Source: Chloroflexota bacterium
GTDB lineage: Bacteria > Chloroflexota > Limnocylindria > Limnocylindrales > CSP1-4
NCBI GenBank assembly: GCA_027457005.1
Contig: DAIDTV010000029.1
Coordinates: forward strand, 1 to 11,300
Direction of reading: 5' to 3'
Length of the DNA stretch: 11,300 nucleotides
Part shown: positions 1 through 6,666 of the stretch, one piece after another
Layout: every line of letters starts with the position of its first letter
How positions within the stretch are numbered: the first letter of the stretch is position 1
Notes under the pieces: model-generated
Told to the model about the DNA's origin: nothing
Seen by the model: only the letters and a program-made list of their open reading frames with translations
Database searches by the model: none
Translations under genes and position numbers: made by a program

Positions 1-1062
1 CTCCTGGCGGACGCCCGGGAACGGCTGGCGTCGTTCGTGGGCGCTGCTACAGACGACCTGGCGTTCGTGCCGAACGCGACCGCGGGTGTCAGCACGGTCC
101 TGCGATCGCTCCGGTTCGCGCCAGGCGACGAGCTGCTGACCACCGATCACGAGTACAACGCGAGCCTGAACGCGCTCCGGTTCGCGGCCGCGCGCGACGG
201 CGCCCGCGTGGTGATGGCGCACGTCCCGTTCCCGGTTGCGGACCCGGGCCAGGCGGCCGAGGCGATCCTGGCCGCGGTGACGCCCCGGACCAGGCTGGCG
301 CTGCTGGACCACGTCACGTCCCCGACCGCGCTGGTCCTGCCGATCGGCGAGCTGGTGGGCGAGCTCGCCGGCCGGGGGGTGGACACGCTCGTGGACGGCG
401 CGCACGGTCCCGGCATGCTGCCGCTCGACCTCGACGCCATGGGCGCGGCGTACTACACGGGCAACTGCCACAAGTGGCTCTGCGCGCCGAAGGGCTCCGC
501 CTTCCTGCGTGTCCGCCGCGATCGCCAGGGCGCCATCCGCCCGCTCGCGATCTCGCACGGCGCGAACTCACGGCGGAGTGACCTGTCGCGCTTTCGGCTG
601 GAGTTCGACTGGACGGGGACGGCGGACCCGACCGCCTGGCTCTCCGTGCCCGACGCGATCGACCAGGTGGGAGCCATGGCGCCGGACGGCTGGCCCGGCA
701 TCATGGCGGCCAACCACGCGCTCGCACTCGAGGCCCGCGACGTCCTGTGCGACGCGCTGGCCGTGGAGCCGCCCGTGCCCGACGGCATGCTCGGTTCCAT
801 GGCGACGGTGCCGCTGCCGGTCGCCGATGGGCCCGCGGGCGCGGGGGGGTACCGGGCGCTGGCGCTCGAGTCGGCGCTGCGCGAGCGTGGCTTCGAGGTG
901 CCGGTCATCCCCTGGCCGTCGCCCGGGCTGATCGACTCGGGCGACCTGCCCGCCTCGACCGCGGGGGGCCTCGCCGTCCGCGTCTCTGCCCAGCGCTACA
1001 ACCGCCTCGAGCAGTACGAGGCGCTGGGCGTCGCGCTGGTCGATCTCCTTCCCGGCGACTGA
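1..1062 (+). CDS. PLP-dependent aminotransferase class V-fold enzyme, isopenicillin N epimerase-like (5' partial)
   Basis: Fold-type I PLP enzyme of the class V aminotransferase / cysteine desulfurase superfamily, closest in feel to the isopenicillin N epimerase (CefD)-like branch. The frame is open from base 1 with no stop, so the true start lies before the window; 353 codons are visible, and roughly the first 40 residues of a usual 390-residue protein are missing. A GTG at 37 is only the first in-window start codon. Visible landmarks are the N-terminal VPNATAGV segment that helps bind cofactor phosphate, the DGAHGPG motif (Asp codon 394-396) that contacts the PLP ring nitrogen, and NCHKWL with the Schiff-base lysine at 472-474. 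CefD-like proteins are common in bacteria that make no beta-lactams, and most have unknown substrates (epimerase, desulfurase or lyase activity). The fold is sure; the reaction is not. The gene ends 6 bases before the convergent dioxygenase gene. Confidence 0.85.
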   Translation, partial: LLADARERLASFVGAATDDLAFVPNATAGVSTVLRSLRFAPGDELLTTDHEYNASLNALRFAAARDGARVVMAHVPFPVADPGQAAEAILAAVTPRTRLALLDHVTSPTALVLPIGELVGELAGRGVDTLVDGAHGPGMLPLDLDAMGAAYYTGNCHKWLCAPKGSAFLRVRRDRQGAIRPLAISHGANSRRSDLSRFRLEFDWTGTADPTAWLSVPDAIDQVGAMAPDGWPGIMAANHALALEARDVLCDALAVEPPVPDGMLGSMATVPLPVADGPAGAGGYRALALESALRERGFEVPVIPWPSPGLIDSGDLPASTAGGLAVRVSAQRYNRLEQYEALGVALVDLLPGD

Positions 1063-1068
1063 CCGGGC

Positions 1069-1902
1069 TCAGCGCGCCTCGAAGGAGCGCTTGGCGAGCC
1101 CGTACCAGTAGCCCTCGATGGTGAAGGTGGGGGCCTCGCCCGGGGTTGACGAGGCGCCGAGCGTCACGAACAGCGGGGCGAAGTGCTCCACCGTCGGATG
1201 GGCGTACGGCATGCCCGGGGCGCGGTTCCGGAAATCGAAGAGCGCGTCGAGGTCTCCGCGCTCCAGCCCCTCGGCGGCCCAGCGGTCGAACTCGACGGAC
1301 CATGCGGGGGCGCCGGGCTTTCCCATGAAGTAGTCGTGCACGTACGGGAGGCCGTGTGTCATGAACCCGCTTCCCACGATCAGCACGCCCTCGTCCCGGA
1401 GCGGCGCGAGGCGCCGTCCGACCTCGAACAGGTGCGCCGGATCGAGGTCGGGCATCGAGACCTGGAGGACCGGGATGTCGGCCTCCGGGTACATGGCCAG
1501 GAGCGGGACCCACGCGCCGTGGTCCAGCCCGCGCGTGGGCCGGTCCAGCACCGGTTCGCTCGCCGGCATGAGCCCCCTGACCTTCGCCGCCAGGTCGGGC
1601 GCCCCCGGCGCGTCGTAGGTCATCTCGTAGTACCGCTGCGGGAACCCGTAGAAGTCGTAGACGAGCGGAGTGCGCGTGGTCGCGCCGAGGGCCATGGGCG
1701 CGGTCTGCCAGTGGGCGCTGACCATCAGGATCGAGGACGGCCGGGGCAGCCGGCCAGCCCACCGGGCGAGCTCGGCCATCCACAGCGCATCGTCGAGAAG
1801 CGGCGGAGCGCCGTGTCCGAGGTACAGGGCGGGGAGTCGGGCCGCAGCCGGCGCGGGCGACTGCGCAGGATGCGGCGGCGGGGTGGGACGCGGGTTGGTC
1901 AT
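1069..1902 (-). CDS. DODA-type extradiol ring-cleavage dioxygenase (YgiD family)
   Basis: A 277-residue cytosolic protein of the class III extradiol dioxygenase family typified by plant 4,5-DOPA dioxygenase and E. coli YgiD, which open catechol-type rings using a metal bound by histidines. Family motifs are in the right order: LYLGHGAPPLLDD (His30), SAHWQ (His64), LDHGAW (His128), GSGFMTHGL (His183) and AHPTVEHFAPLF (His235, His240) leading into LGA. His30, His64 and His183 or His235 are the expected metal and catalytic positions by family comparison. I chose the ATG at 1902-1900 because homology begins about 22 residues later and the length matches the 260-280 residue family; the frame stays open to 2007, but that extension is Arg-rich and lacks family character. 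The N-terminus is a short Pro/Ala-rich tail. No clear ribosome-binding site is visible. The gene is divergent from the acetyltransferase and convergent with the aminotransferase, so it is probably monocistronic. The substrate is unknown. Confidence 0.9.
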   Translation of the reverse strand: MTNPRPTPPPHPAQSPAPAAARLPALYLGHGAPPLLDDALWMAELARWAGRLPRPSSILMVSAHWQTAPMALGATTRTPLVYDFYGFPQRYYEMTYDAPGAPDLAAKVRGLMPASEPVLDRPTRGLDHGAWVPLLAMYPEADIPVLQVSMPDLDPAHLFEVGRRLAPLRDEGVLIVGSGFMTHGLPYVHDYFMGKPGAPAWSVEFDRWAAEGLERGDLDALFDFRNRAPGMPYAHPTVEHFAPLFVTLGASSTPGEAPTFTIEGYWYGLAKRSFEAR

Positions 1903-2075
1903 GTCGGCTGCTCGGCGATCTCGTGCGGTCCGGCACTCCCGGACGGTATGGCCTGTACGATGCGGCCGTCGGGAGGCCGACGTCGCGATGTACCCATACT
2001 GTGCCACGGGCCGCGCCCGGGGTCCGGAGAGGTGGAGTCGGTCTCCGGTGCTGCTCCCGCCTCCTCGCCCCGCCG

Positions 2076-2081
2076 TACCAT
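2076..2081 (+). promoter_or_regulatory. Possible -10 box for a leaderless acetyltransferase transcript
   Basis: TACCAT ends six bases before the GTG at 2088, the spacing expected if transcription begins at the start codon itself. There is no Shine-Dalgarno sequence before that GTG and no convincing -35 box. The call rests on spacing and on the absence of an alternative. Confidence 0.3.
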
Positions 2082-2087
2082 CGCGGC

Positions 2088-2456
2088 GTGGCCATCACGA
2101 TCCGGACCATCGACGAAGCCGAGCTGCCTGCCTGGCTCGCCGCCTTCCACGTGCCGTTCTTCGTCGATGCCGATCCCGAGCGGCAGGCGGCGATCCGTCG
2201 CGCCTACTACGACTTCCGGCGGTGCCTGGCCGCGTTCGATGATGGCCGGATCTGCGGGACCTTCCGCTCGCTGGCCACCGAGCTGACGCTGCCGGGCGGG
2301 ACCACCACCCCGGCATCGGCCATCACGGCCGTCTCGGTCCTGCCGACCCACCGGCGCCAGGGCCTGCTGCGCCGCATGATGGACGTCGATCTCGACGCCT
2401 CCGCCGGGCGCGGGGAGCCGCTGGCGATCCTCATCGCATCGGAGTACCCCATCTAA
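2088..2456 (+). pseudogene. Eis-like GNAT N-acetyltransferase, N-terminal part cut by a TAA
   Basis: First 122 codons of an Eis-family acetyltransferase (Eis of Mycobacterium tuberculosis acetylates amines such as aminoglycosides using acetyl-CoA). The GTG at 2088 is chosen because family-like sequence (ITIRTIDEAEL) starts there; upstream in-frame sequence is non-conserved. The acetyl-CoA pyrophosphate loop is clear at residues 82-94: VSVLPTHRRQGLL, matching Eis VAVAPTHRRRGLL. The frame stops at codon 123 (TAA, 2454-2456) inside the motif that reads IYGRFGYG in Eis; here it reads I-stop-GRYGFG. Reading resumes in the same frame with no indel, and the rest of the protein follows to 3314. Without the stop, the product would be 408 residues, the usual Eis length. 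The fragment alone lacks half of the first GNAT domain and should be inactive. The alternatives are a sequencing error (true codon TAC or TAT), a recent null allele, or read-through. Confidence 0.85.
2454..2456 (+). other. In-frame TAA replacing the conserved Eis catalytic tyrosine codon
   Basis: Flanking residues EYPI before and GRYGFG after align with SEGGIYGRFGYG of M. tuberculosis Eis, so the stop falls on the position of Tyr126, the proposed general acid. A single base change from TAC or TAT explains it. Confidence 0.85.
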
Positions 2457-3314
2457 GGGCGATACGGGTTCGGCCGCGCCGCCGACCACGTCGGGCTCGC
2501 CGTCGATGTCCGGTCGGCACGCTTCCGGAGACCGGGCGGCGGGTCCGTGGAGCTGGTCGACCGGGACGCCATCCGCGCGGTCGGGCCGCGCCTGTACGAG
2601 CGGTTCCGGATGGCCCGGGCCGGCTCGATCCTGCGGCCCGACTACTGGTGGGACCAGTCGCTGGGGATCGTCGAGCGGGCCTGGCCGCTCCCGAAGGGCC
2701 TGCGGTACGTGCTGCACCGGGACGAACAGGGCGAGCCGCAGGGTTACCTGTGGTACCACGTCGAGGAGAAGTGGAACGACCGGCAGCCGGACAGCACGCT
2801 CGTGGTGGACGAGCTGCTGAGCTGCACCGACGACGCGTACGCACGCCTCTGGCGATTCGCGTGCGAGGTGGACCTGGTCGCCACCGTCAGGGCCGAGGAT
2901 CGCTCGCCGGACGAGGCGCTCCCCTGGCTGCTCGAGGACGGACGCGCCGTGCAGCAGCACCATCGCAGCGACTTCCTGTGGGTGCGTGTCCTCGACCCGG
3001 TCGCGGTGCTCCAGGCCCGCCGGTACCTCGCGCCGGGACGCGTGGTCATCCACGTCCGCGACGAGGCCGGGTATGCCGGCGGACGGTACGCGCTCGAGGC
3101 GGATGCGGACGGGGCCGCGGTGTGCCGTCGGACGCGCCGCTCGCCGGACCTGGCGCTCGACGTGCAGGCGCTGGGTGCGGCGTACCTGGGCGGCGTCTCG
3201 TTCCGGACGCTCGCCGCGGCCGGCCTGGTCGCGGAGGAGCGGCCGGGAACCCTGGACGGGGCCGACGCGATGTTCCGCTCGAGCGTCACGCCGTGGTGCT
3301 CGACCTGGTTCTGA
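2457..3314 (+). pseudogene. Eis-like acetyltransferase, C-terminal part (rest of GNAT 1, GNAT 2, SCP2-like domain)
   Basis: Same-frame continuation of the acetyltransferase after the TAA. It begins with GRYGFGRAADH, the end of the first GNAT domain. It continues through the second, cryptic GNAT domain (about codons 150-290 of the joined protein, including WWDQSLG and GYLWYHVEEKW) and ends in a sterol-carrier-protein-like domain (RYLAPGRVVIHV, YALEADADG, LGAAYLGGVSF). The joined protein ends in Phe408 directly before TGA. In Eis the C-terminal Phe carboxylate acts as the catalytic base, so this end looks preserved. The first in-frame start codon after the stop is GTG 2547, with no good ribosome-binding site, so independent translation would miss the first domain. 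No further stop or frameshift occurs across 285 codons, which argues for a very recent lesion or an error. The substrate in this organism is unknown. Confidence 0.85.
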
Positions 3315-3332
3315 CATCGGCACGCGCCACCG

Positions 3333-3361
3333 TTGACGGCGGGCCCGGGAATTCCGATAAT
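3333..3361 (+). promoter_or_regulatory. sigma70-type promoter of the suf operon
   Basis: TTGACG (3333-3338) and GATAAT (3356-3361) are separated by 17 bases, close to the vegetative consensus and clearly AT-richer than the surroundings. It predicts a transcript start near 3368 and a leader of about 125 bases before sufB. It is the best promoter match in the window. Confidence 0.75.
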
Positions 3362-3366
3362 ATCGG
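3354..3366. promoter_or_regulatory. Perfect 13-bp palindrome over the suf -10 box, candidate operator
   Basis: CCGATAATATCGG has 6-base arms (CCGATA / TATCGG) around one central A. It covers the whole -10 element and the bases up to the expected start site, where a bound dimer would block RNA polymerase. Suf operons are commonly controlled by Fe-S-sensing repressors (SufR, or Rrf2 proteins such as IscR). No such regulator is encoded in this window, so assigning a protein is inference. Confidence 0.5.
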
Positions 3367-3383
3367 TCGGGATTGCGGGTCAA

Positions 3384-3481
3384 CCGGCGGCCTCGGTCGC
3401 CGGCGCGTCCCCGGCCCGCAGCCCCATCGCGCGGCGACTCACGACTATGAGCCCGTGACCCATGGGCGCCGGCACAGCGCC
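3384..3481 (+). other. sufB leader with two GC hairpins
   Basis: The untranslated leader can form a 6-bp stem CCGGCG (3384-3389) with CGCCGG (3398-3403), and a second stem GGCGC (3465-3469) with GCGCC (3477-3481). The second stem ends one base before the Shine-Dalgarno run AGGGAG at 3482-3487. Neither is followed by a T tract. In such GC-rich DNA, stems this short arise often by chance, so a regulatory role is only possible. Confidence 0.25.
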
Positions 3482-3487
3482 AGGGAG
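3482..3487 (+). promoter_or_regulatory. Ribosome-binding site of sufB
   Basis: AGGGAG lies five bases before the ATG at 3493. It fixes that start against other upstream start codons. Confidence 0.7.
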
Positions 3488-3492
3488 ACCAC

Positions 3493-4896
3493 ATGACCGT
3501 CTTGCGCGAGCAGGTCTCGAACGACCGCTCGAAGTTCGACTTCAAGGACGAGATCGTCTACCTCAAGGAGACCAAGCGGGGCCTCTCGCGGGAGACCGTC
3601 GAGGACATCAGCCGCTTCAAGGGCGAGCCGGACTGGATGCTGCAGTTCCGGCTGCGCGCCTACGAGCATTTCCTCAAGCGGCCCATGCCCACCTGGGGCG
3701 GCGACCTTTCCCGCATCGACTTCGACAAGATCTACTACTACCGCAAGCCCTCCGAACGCGAGGAGAAGTCCTGGGACGACGTCCCGGACCAGATCAAGGC
3801 GACTTTCGAGAAGCTGGGCATCCCCGAGGCCGAGCGCAAGTTCCTGGCAGGCGTCGGCGCCCAGTACGACTCGGAGGTGGTCTACCACTCCGTCCGCGAG
3901 GAGCTCTCGAAGATCGGCGTGGTCTTCATGGGCACCGACCAGGCCCTGCAGGAGTACCCCGAGATCTTCCGCAAGTACTTCGGGACGGTCGTGCCACCGG
4001 AGGACAACAAGTTCGCCGCCCTGAACAGCGCGGTCTGGTCGGGGGGGTCGTTCGTGTACGTGCCGAAGGGCGTGGAGGTGCCGCTCCCGCTCCAGGCCTA
4101 CTTCCGCATCAACGGGGAGAACACCGGGCAGTTCGAGCGCACCCTGATCGTGGTCGACGAGGGCGCGCGGGTCCACTACATCGAGGGATGCACGGCCCCC
4201 ATCTATGCCACGGACTCGCTCCACGCGGCGGTCGTCGAGGTCATCGCGCTGCCCGGCTCCAAGGTCCGCTACACCACCATCCAGAACTGGTCCAACGACG
4301 TCTACAACCTGGTCACCAAGCGGGCCCACGCGCACGAGTACTCCACCGTGGAGTGGATCGACGCGAACACGGGGTCCCAGCTGAGCATGAAGTACCCGGC
4401 CATCTACCTGCGCGGGCGCGGCGCGACCGCCGACATCATCTCGGTGGCCGTGGCCGGCAAGGGCCAGCACCAGGACACCGGCGCCAAGGCCGTCCACCTG
4501 GCGCCCGACACCCGCAGCCGGATCGTGAGCAAGTCGGTGTCGAAGGACGGCGGCCGCGCGACCTACCGGGGCACCCTGAGGGTCGCGCCGGGTGCCACGA
4601 ACGTGGTGGCGAGCGTGCGCTGCGACGCCCTGATGCTGGACGACTCGAGCCGCAGCGACACGTACCCGTACATCGACATCCAGGAAGACGACACCACGAT
4701 GACCCACGAGGCCACCGTCGGGAAGATCAGCCAGGACCAGGTCTTCTACCTGATGAGCCGCGGCCTGACCGAGAACGAGGCGCAGAATCTCATCGTGCAG
4801 GGGTTCCTCGAGGTGTTCACCAAGGAGCTGCCGATGGAATACGCGATCGAGTTCAACCGCCTGGTCCGGCTGGAGATGGACGGCGCCCTCGGATGA
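3493..4896 (+). CDS. sufB: Fe-S cluster assembly scaffold protein SufB
   Basis: A 467-residue SufB, full length for the family. SufB forms a cytosolic SufBC2D complex with SufC and SufD that builds Fe-S clusters from persulfide sulfur and transfers them to apoproteins. The N-terminus carries the typical YLKETKRGLS and GEPDWML segments. The middle has GSFVYVPKGVEVPLPLQAYF, and the beta-helix core is followed by the conserved C-terminal block. Cys377 (in VRCDALML) and His405-Glu406 (in THEATVGK) match the E. coli SufB active Cys405 and Glu434, with the same 29-residue spacing, so the scaffold should be catalytically competent. ATG 3493 has a good ribosome-binding site. The stop overlaps the sufD start (ATGA at 4893-4896), so translation is probably coupled. 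Expression is likely driven by the promoter at 3333 and controlled at the palindrome over it. Confidence 0.97.
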   Translation: MTVLREQVSNDRSKFDFKDEIVYLKETKRGLSRETVEDISRFKGEPDWMLQFRLRAYEHFLKRPMPTWGGDLSRIDFDKIYYYRKPSEREEKSWDDVPDQIKATFEKLGIPEAERKFLAGVGAQYDSEVVYHSVREELSKIGVVFMGTDQALQEYPEIFRKYFGTVVPPEDNKFAALNSAVWSGGSFVYVPKGVEVPLPLQAYFRINGENTGQFERTLIVVDEGARVHYIEGCTAPIYATDSLHAAVVEVIALPGSKVRYTTIQNWSNDVYNLVTKRAHAHEYSTVEWIDANTGSQLSMKYPAIYLRGRGATADIISVAVAGKGQHQDTGAKAVHLAPDTRSRIVSKSVSKDGGRATYRGTLRVAPGATNVVASVRCDALMLDDSSRSDTYPYIDIQEDDTTMTHEATVGKISQDQVFYLMSRGLTENEAQNLIVQGFLEVFTKELPMEYAIEFNRLVRLEMDGALG

Positions 4897-6236
4897 CGCT
4901 CACGATGCCCGCCGGCGCTCCCGCCGGCGCCCTGCTCGGCCTGGCGGCCGAGCCGTCGCCGCGCGACCTCGCCCGGGAGATGGGCGAGCCCGACTGGCTG
5001 GTCGCGGACCGGGTTGCCGCGGCCGCGCTCGCGCTCGAGCTCCCCGTCGAGAGCAACGCGCTGTTCACCACGTACGTCGACCTGCGGCCCGTGCGGTTCG
5101 GCGAGATGGCCGCGTACGCCCGGACCGGGGACGCGCGCGCGGTGTCCCCGGCCGTGCCGGAAGGCGCGTCGGCGCTGCTCGAGGTGCGTGACGACACGGT
5201 GGTCGCCCGCGGGCTGAGCCCCGAGGCCGCCGCGAGGGGAGTGATCGTCGACACCTTCGAGCACGTCCTGCATCGCGATCCCGGGCTGCTCCGCCGCCTG
5301 ATCGAGGGTGGCGCCACGCTCCCCGACAACGACCGCTTCGCACAGGCCGCCCGCGCGGCGTTCACGCTGGGCGTGCTCGTCCACGTCCCCGATGGCGTCG
5401 AGCTGGCCGGTCCGATCGTGCTCCGGTGGGTGCAGGGCGAGCCGGGACGGGCACTGCTCGCCCGAACCGTCGTGTCGCTGGGGCGGGATGCCCACGCCAC
5501 GTTCCTGGAGGAGCAGGTTGCGTCCGGGGGTACGGAGGATGGCGCCGGCCAGGCGCTCTGGATGGGCACCACGGAGGTGGTGCTCGACCGCGGCGCCACG
5601 CTGGACGTCGCGGGGCAGGAGAACTTCGGGCCGAACACCGTCGCGTTCGTGAATCGCCACGCCAGCGTCGGCGAATCCGCCGCGCTCACGTGGGCGCTGG
5701 CCGTGGTCGGCGGCGCGTACGTGAAGAGCCGGATCGACAACGTGCTCGTCGGGCGCGGCGGCGGCGTGCACCAGGCCGAGATCGCGTTCGGCGGCGGCGA
5801 CCAGCGCTTCGACCTGACCAGCTACACGCGCCACCAGGGCATGGACACCACCGGCGACCTGCTCAGCAAGGGCATCTTCCAGGGCACCAGCCGCGGCTTC
5901 TTCAAGGGGCTCATCCAGATCGAGCGTTCCGCCAGGGGCACCGACAGCTTCCTCGGCGAGTTCTCCATGCTGCTGGACCGGAAGGCCCGCTCGGTGACGA
6001 TCCCGTCGCTCGAGATCGACCAGCCCGACGTGCGGCGCGCCAGCCACTCCAGCTCGGTCGGGCCCGTCGACGAGGCGCAGATCTTCTACCTGATGAGCCG
6101 GGGGATCTCGCGGGACCTGGCGCGCAAGTTCATCGTGCTCGGGTTCCTCGAGCCGGTGGTGGCGCGGATCCCGCTGCCGGCCGCCCAGGACCGGCTGCGC
6201 GAGCTGCTGGATCGGAAGTGGATCCCCGGGCGGTGA
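4893..6236 (+). CDS. sufD: Fe-S cluster assembly protein SufD
   Basis: A 447-residue SufD, the paralogue that pairs with SufB at the cluster-building interface of SufBC2D. The N-terminal helical part has the family GEPDWLVADR segment (residues about 30-39). The C-terminal half has FFKGLIQIE, LEIDQPDVRRASHSSSVG and the FYLMSRGIS block also seen in SufB. His385 in RASHSSSVG matches E. coli SufD His360, which works with the SufB cysteine in cluster assembly. ATG 4893 overlaps the sufB stop as ATGA; a second ATG at 4905 is possible, but the overlap favours coupling from 4893. The frame remains open far upstream beneath sufB, but that part has no SufD character. It ends in GTGA overlapping the Rieske gene start. 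In related operons SufC comes soon after; here it does not. Confidence 0.95.
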   Translation: MTLTMPAGAPAGALLGLAAEPSPRDLAREMGEPDWLVADRVAAAALALELPVESNALFTTYVDLRPVRFGEMAAYARTGDARAVSPAVPEGASALLEVRDDTVVARGLSPEAAARGVIVDTFEHVLHRDPGLLRRLIEGGATLPDNDRFAQAARAAFTLGVLVHVPDGVELAGPIVLRWVQGEPGRALLARTVVSLGRDAHATFLEEQVASGGTEDGAGQALWMGTTEVVLDRGATLDVAGQENFGPNTVAFVNRHASVGESAALTWALAVVGGAYVKSRIDNVLVGRGGGVHQAEIAFGGGDQRFDLTSYTRHQGMDTTGDLLSKGIFQGTSRGFFKGLIQIERSARGTDSFLGEFSMLLDRKARSVTIPSLEIDQPDVRRASHSSSVGPVDEAQIFYLMSRGISRDLARKFIVLGFLEPVVARIPLPAAQDRLRELLDRKWIPGR

Positions 6237-6589
6237 CGGCCGGCCCCGGCCCGGCGACACGGCACGTGCCCGTGGCGGGCGCCGCGGAGGTCCCGCCGGG
6301 AACCATGCTGATGGTCCAGGTCGACGGCACGAACATCCTGCTGGTGAACCTGGACGGGGTCGTCCGCGCCATGCAGGGCACCTGCTCGCACGAGTACTTC
6401 GAGCTGGACAAGGGCTTCATCACCGGCGACTCGATCACCTGCGCGCTGCACCTGTCGCGCTTCGACGTGGCGAGCGGCGAGGCGCTGGACCCGCCCGCCG
6501 AGATGCCGCTGCGGACCTACCCGGTCACGGTCGTCGACGGCCGGATCGTGCTCGAGCTGCCCGAGGGCCAGGTCCCGGTCAACGAGTAG
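6233..6589 (+). CDS. Rieske [2Fe-2S] ferredoxin (non-heme oxygenase ferredoxin type)
   Basis: A 118-residue soluble Rieske protein. The cluster ligands are Cys51-x-His53 (in GTCSHEYF) and Cys70-x2-His73 (in TCALHLSRFD), in the usual two-loop arrangement. Short proteins of this kind are ferredoxin components of aromatic-ring dioxygenases or NirD-like proteins. The start is the GTG at 6233 overlapping the sufD TGA (GTGA), with no separate Shine-Dalgarno site, so translation is probably coupled to sufD. A Rieske gene directly after sufD is a familiar arrangement in actinobacterial suf operons, where it precedes sufC. Its job there is not firmly known; it may carry electrons for, or receive its cluster from, the Suf machinery. 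The gene ends with TAG, and nothing Rieske-like follows, so TAG is a true stop here. It is the last gene of the operon in this window. Confidence 0.92.
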   Translation: MTAGPGPATRHVPVAGAAEVPPGTMLMVQVDGTNILLVNLDGVVRAMQGTCSHEYFELDKGFITGDSITCALHLSRFDVASGEALDPPAEMPLRTYPVTVVDGRIVLELPEGQVPVNE

Positions 6590-6666
6590 GCCGCGTCTCC
6601 TGGACGCACCGTCCGCACCGCGGTCTGCCCCGCGCGTGCCGATGAGGTGACGCCGCGTCGCGCGGT
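6590..6666. other. Convergent intergenic gap between the Rieske and acylase genes
   Basis: These 77 bases separate two converging genes. A 5-bp stem CCGCG (6653-6657) with CGCGG (6661-6665) is present but has no T tract on either strand, so I do not call a terminator. Confidence 0.4.

Noticed and set aside
3447..3458. Three-codon upstream reading frame (ATG AGC CCG TGA) in the sufB leader
   Set aside because: There is no ribosome-binding site before it, and such short ATG-TGA pairs are expected by chance.
3445..4707. Open frame of about 420 codons on the minus strand opposite sufB
   Set aside because: It is antisense shadow of a highly conserved gene in GC-rich DNA, with no motif and no ribosome-binding site.
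3462..4892. Open frame running through the whole of sufB into sufD, which would make a 924-residue fused protein
   Set aside because: The upstream part has Arg/Gly/Pro-rich shadow composition without domain character. SufB reads clearly in another frame, and the ATGA overlap at 4893 gives a normal SufD start.
6653..6665. Bidirectional terminator between the Rieske and acylase genes
   Set aside because: The stem is only 5 bp with a 3-base loop and has no T tract on either strand.
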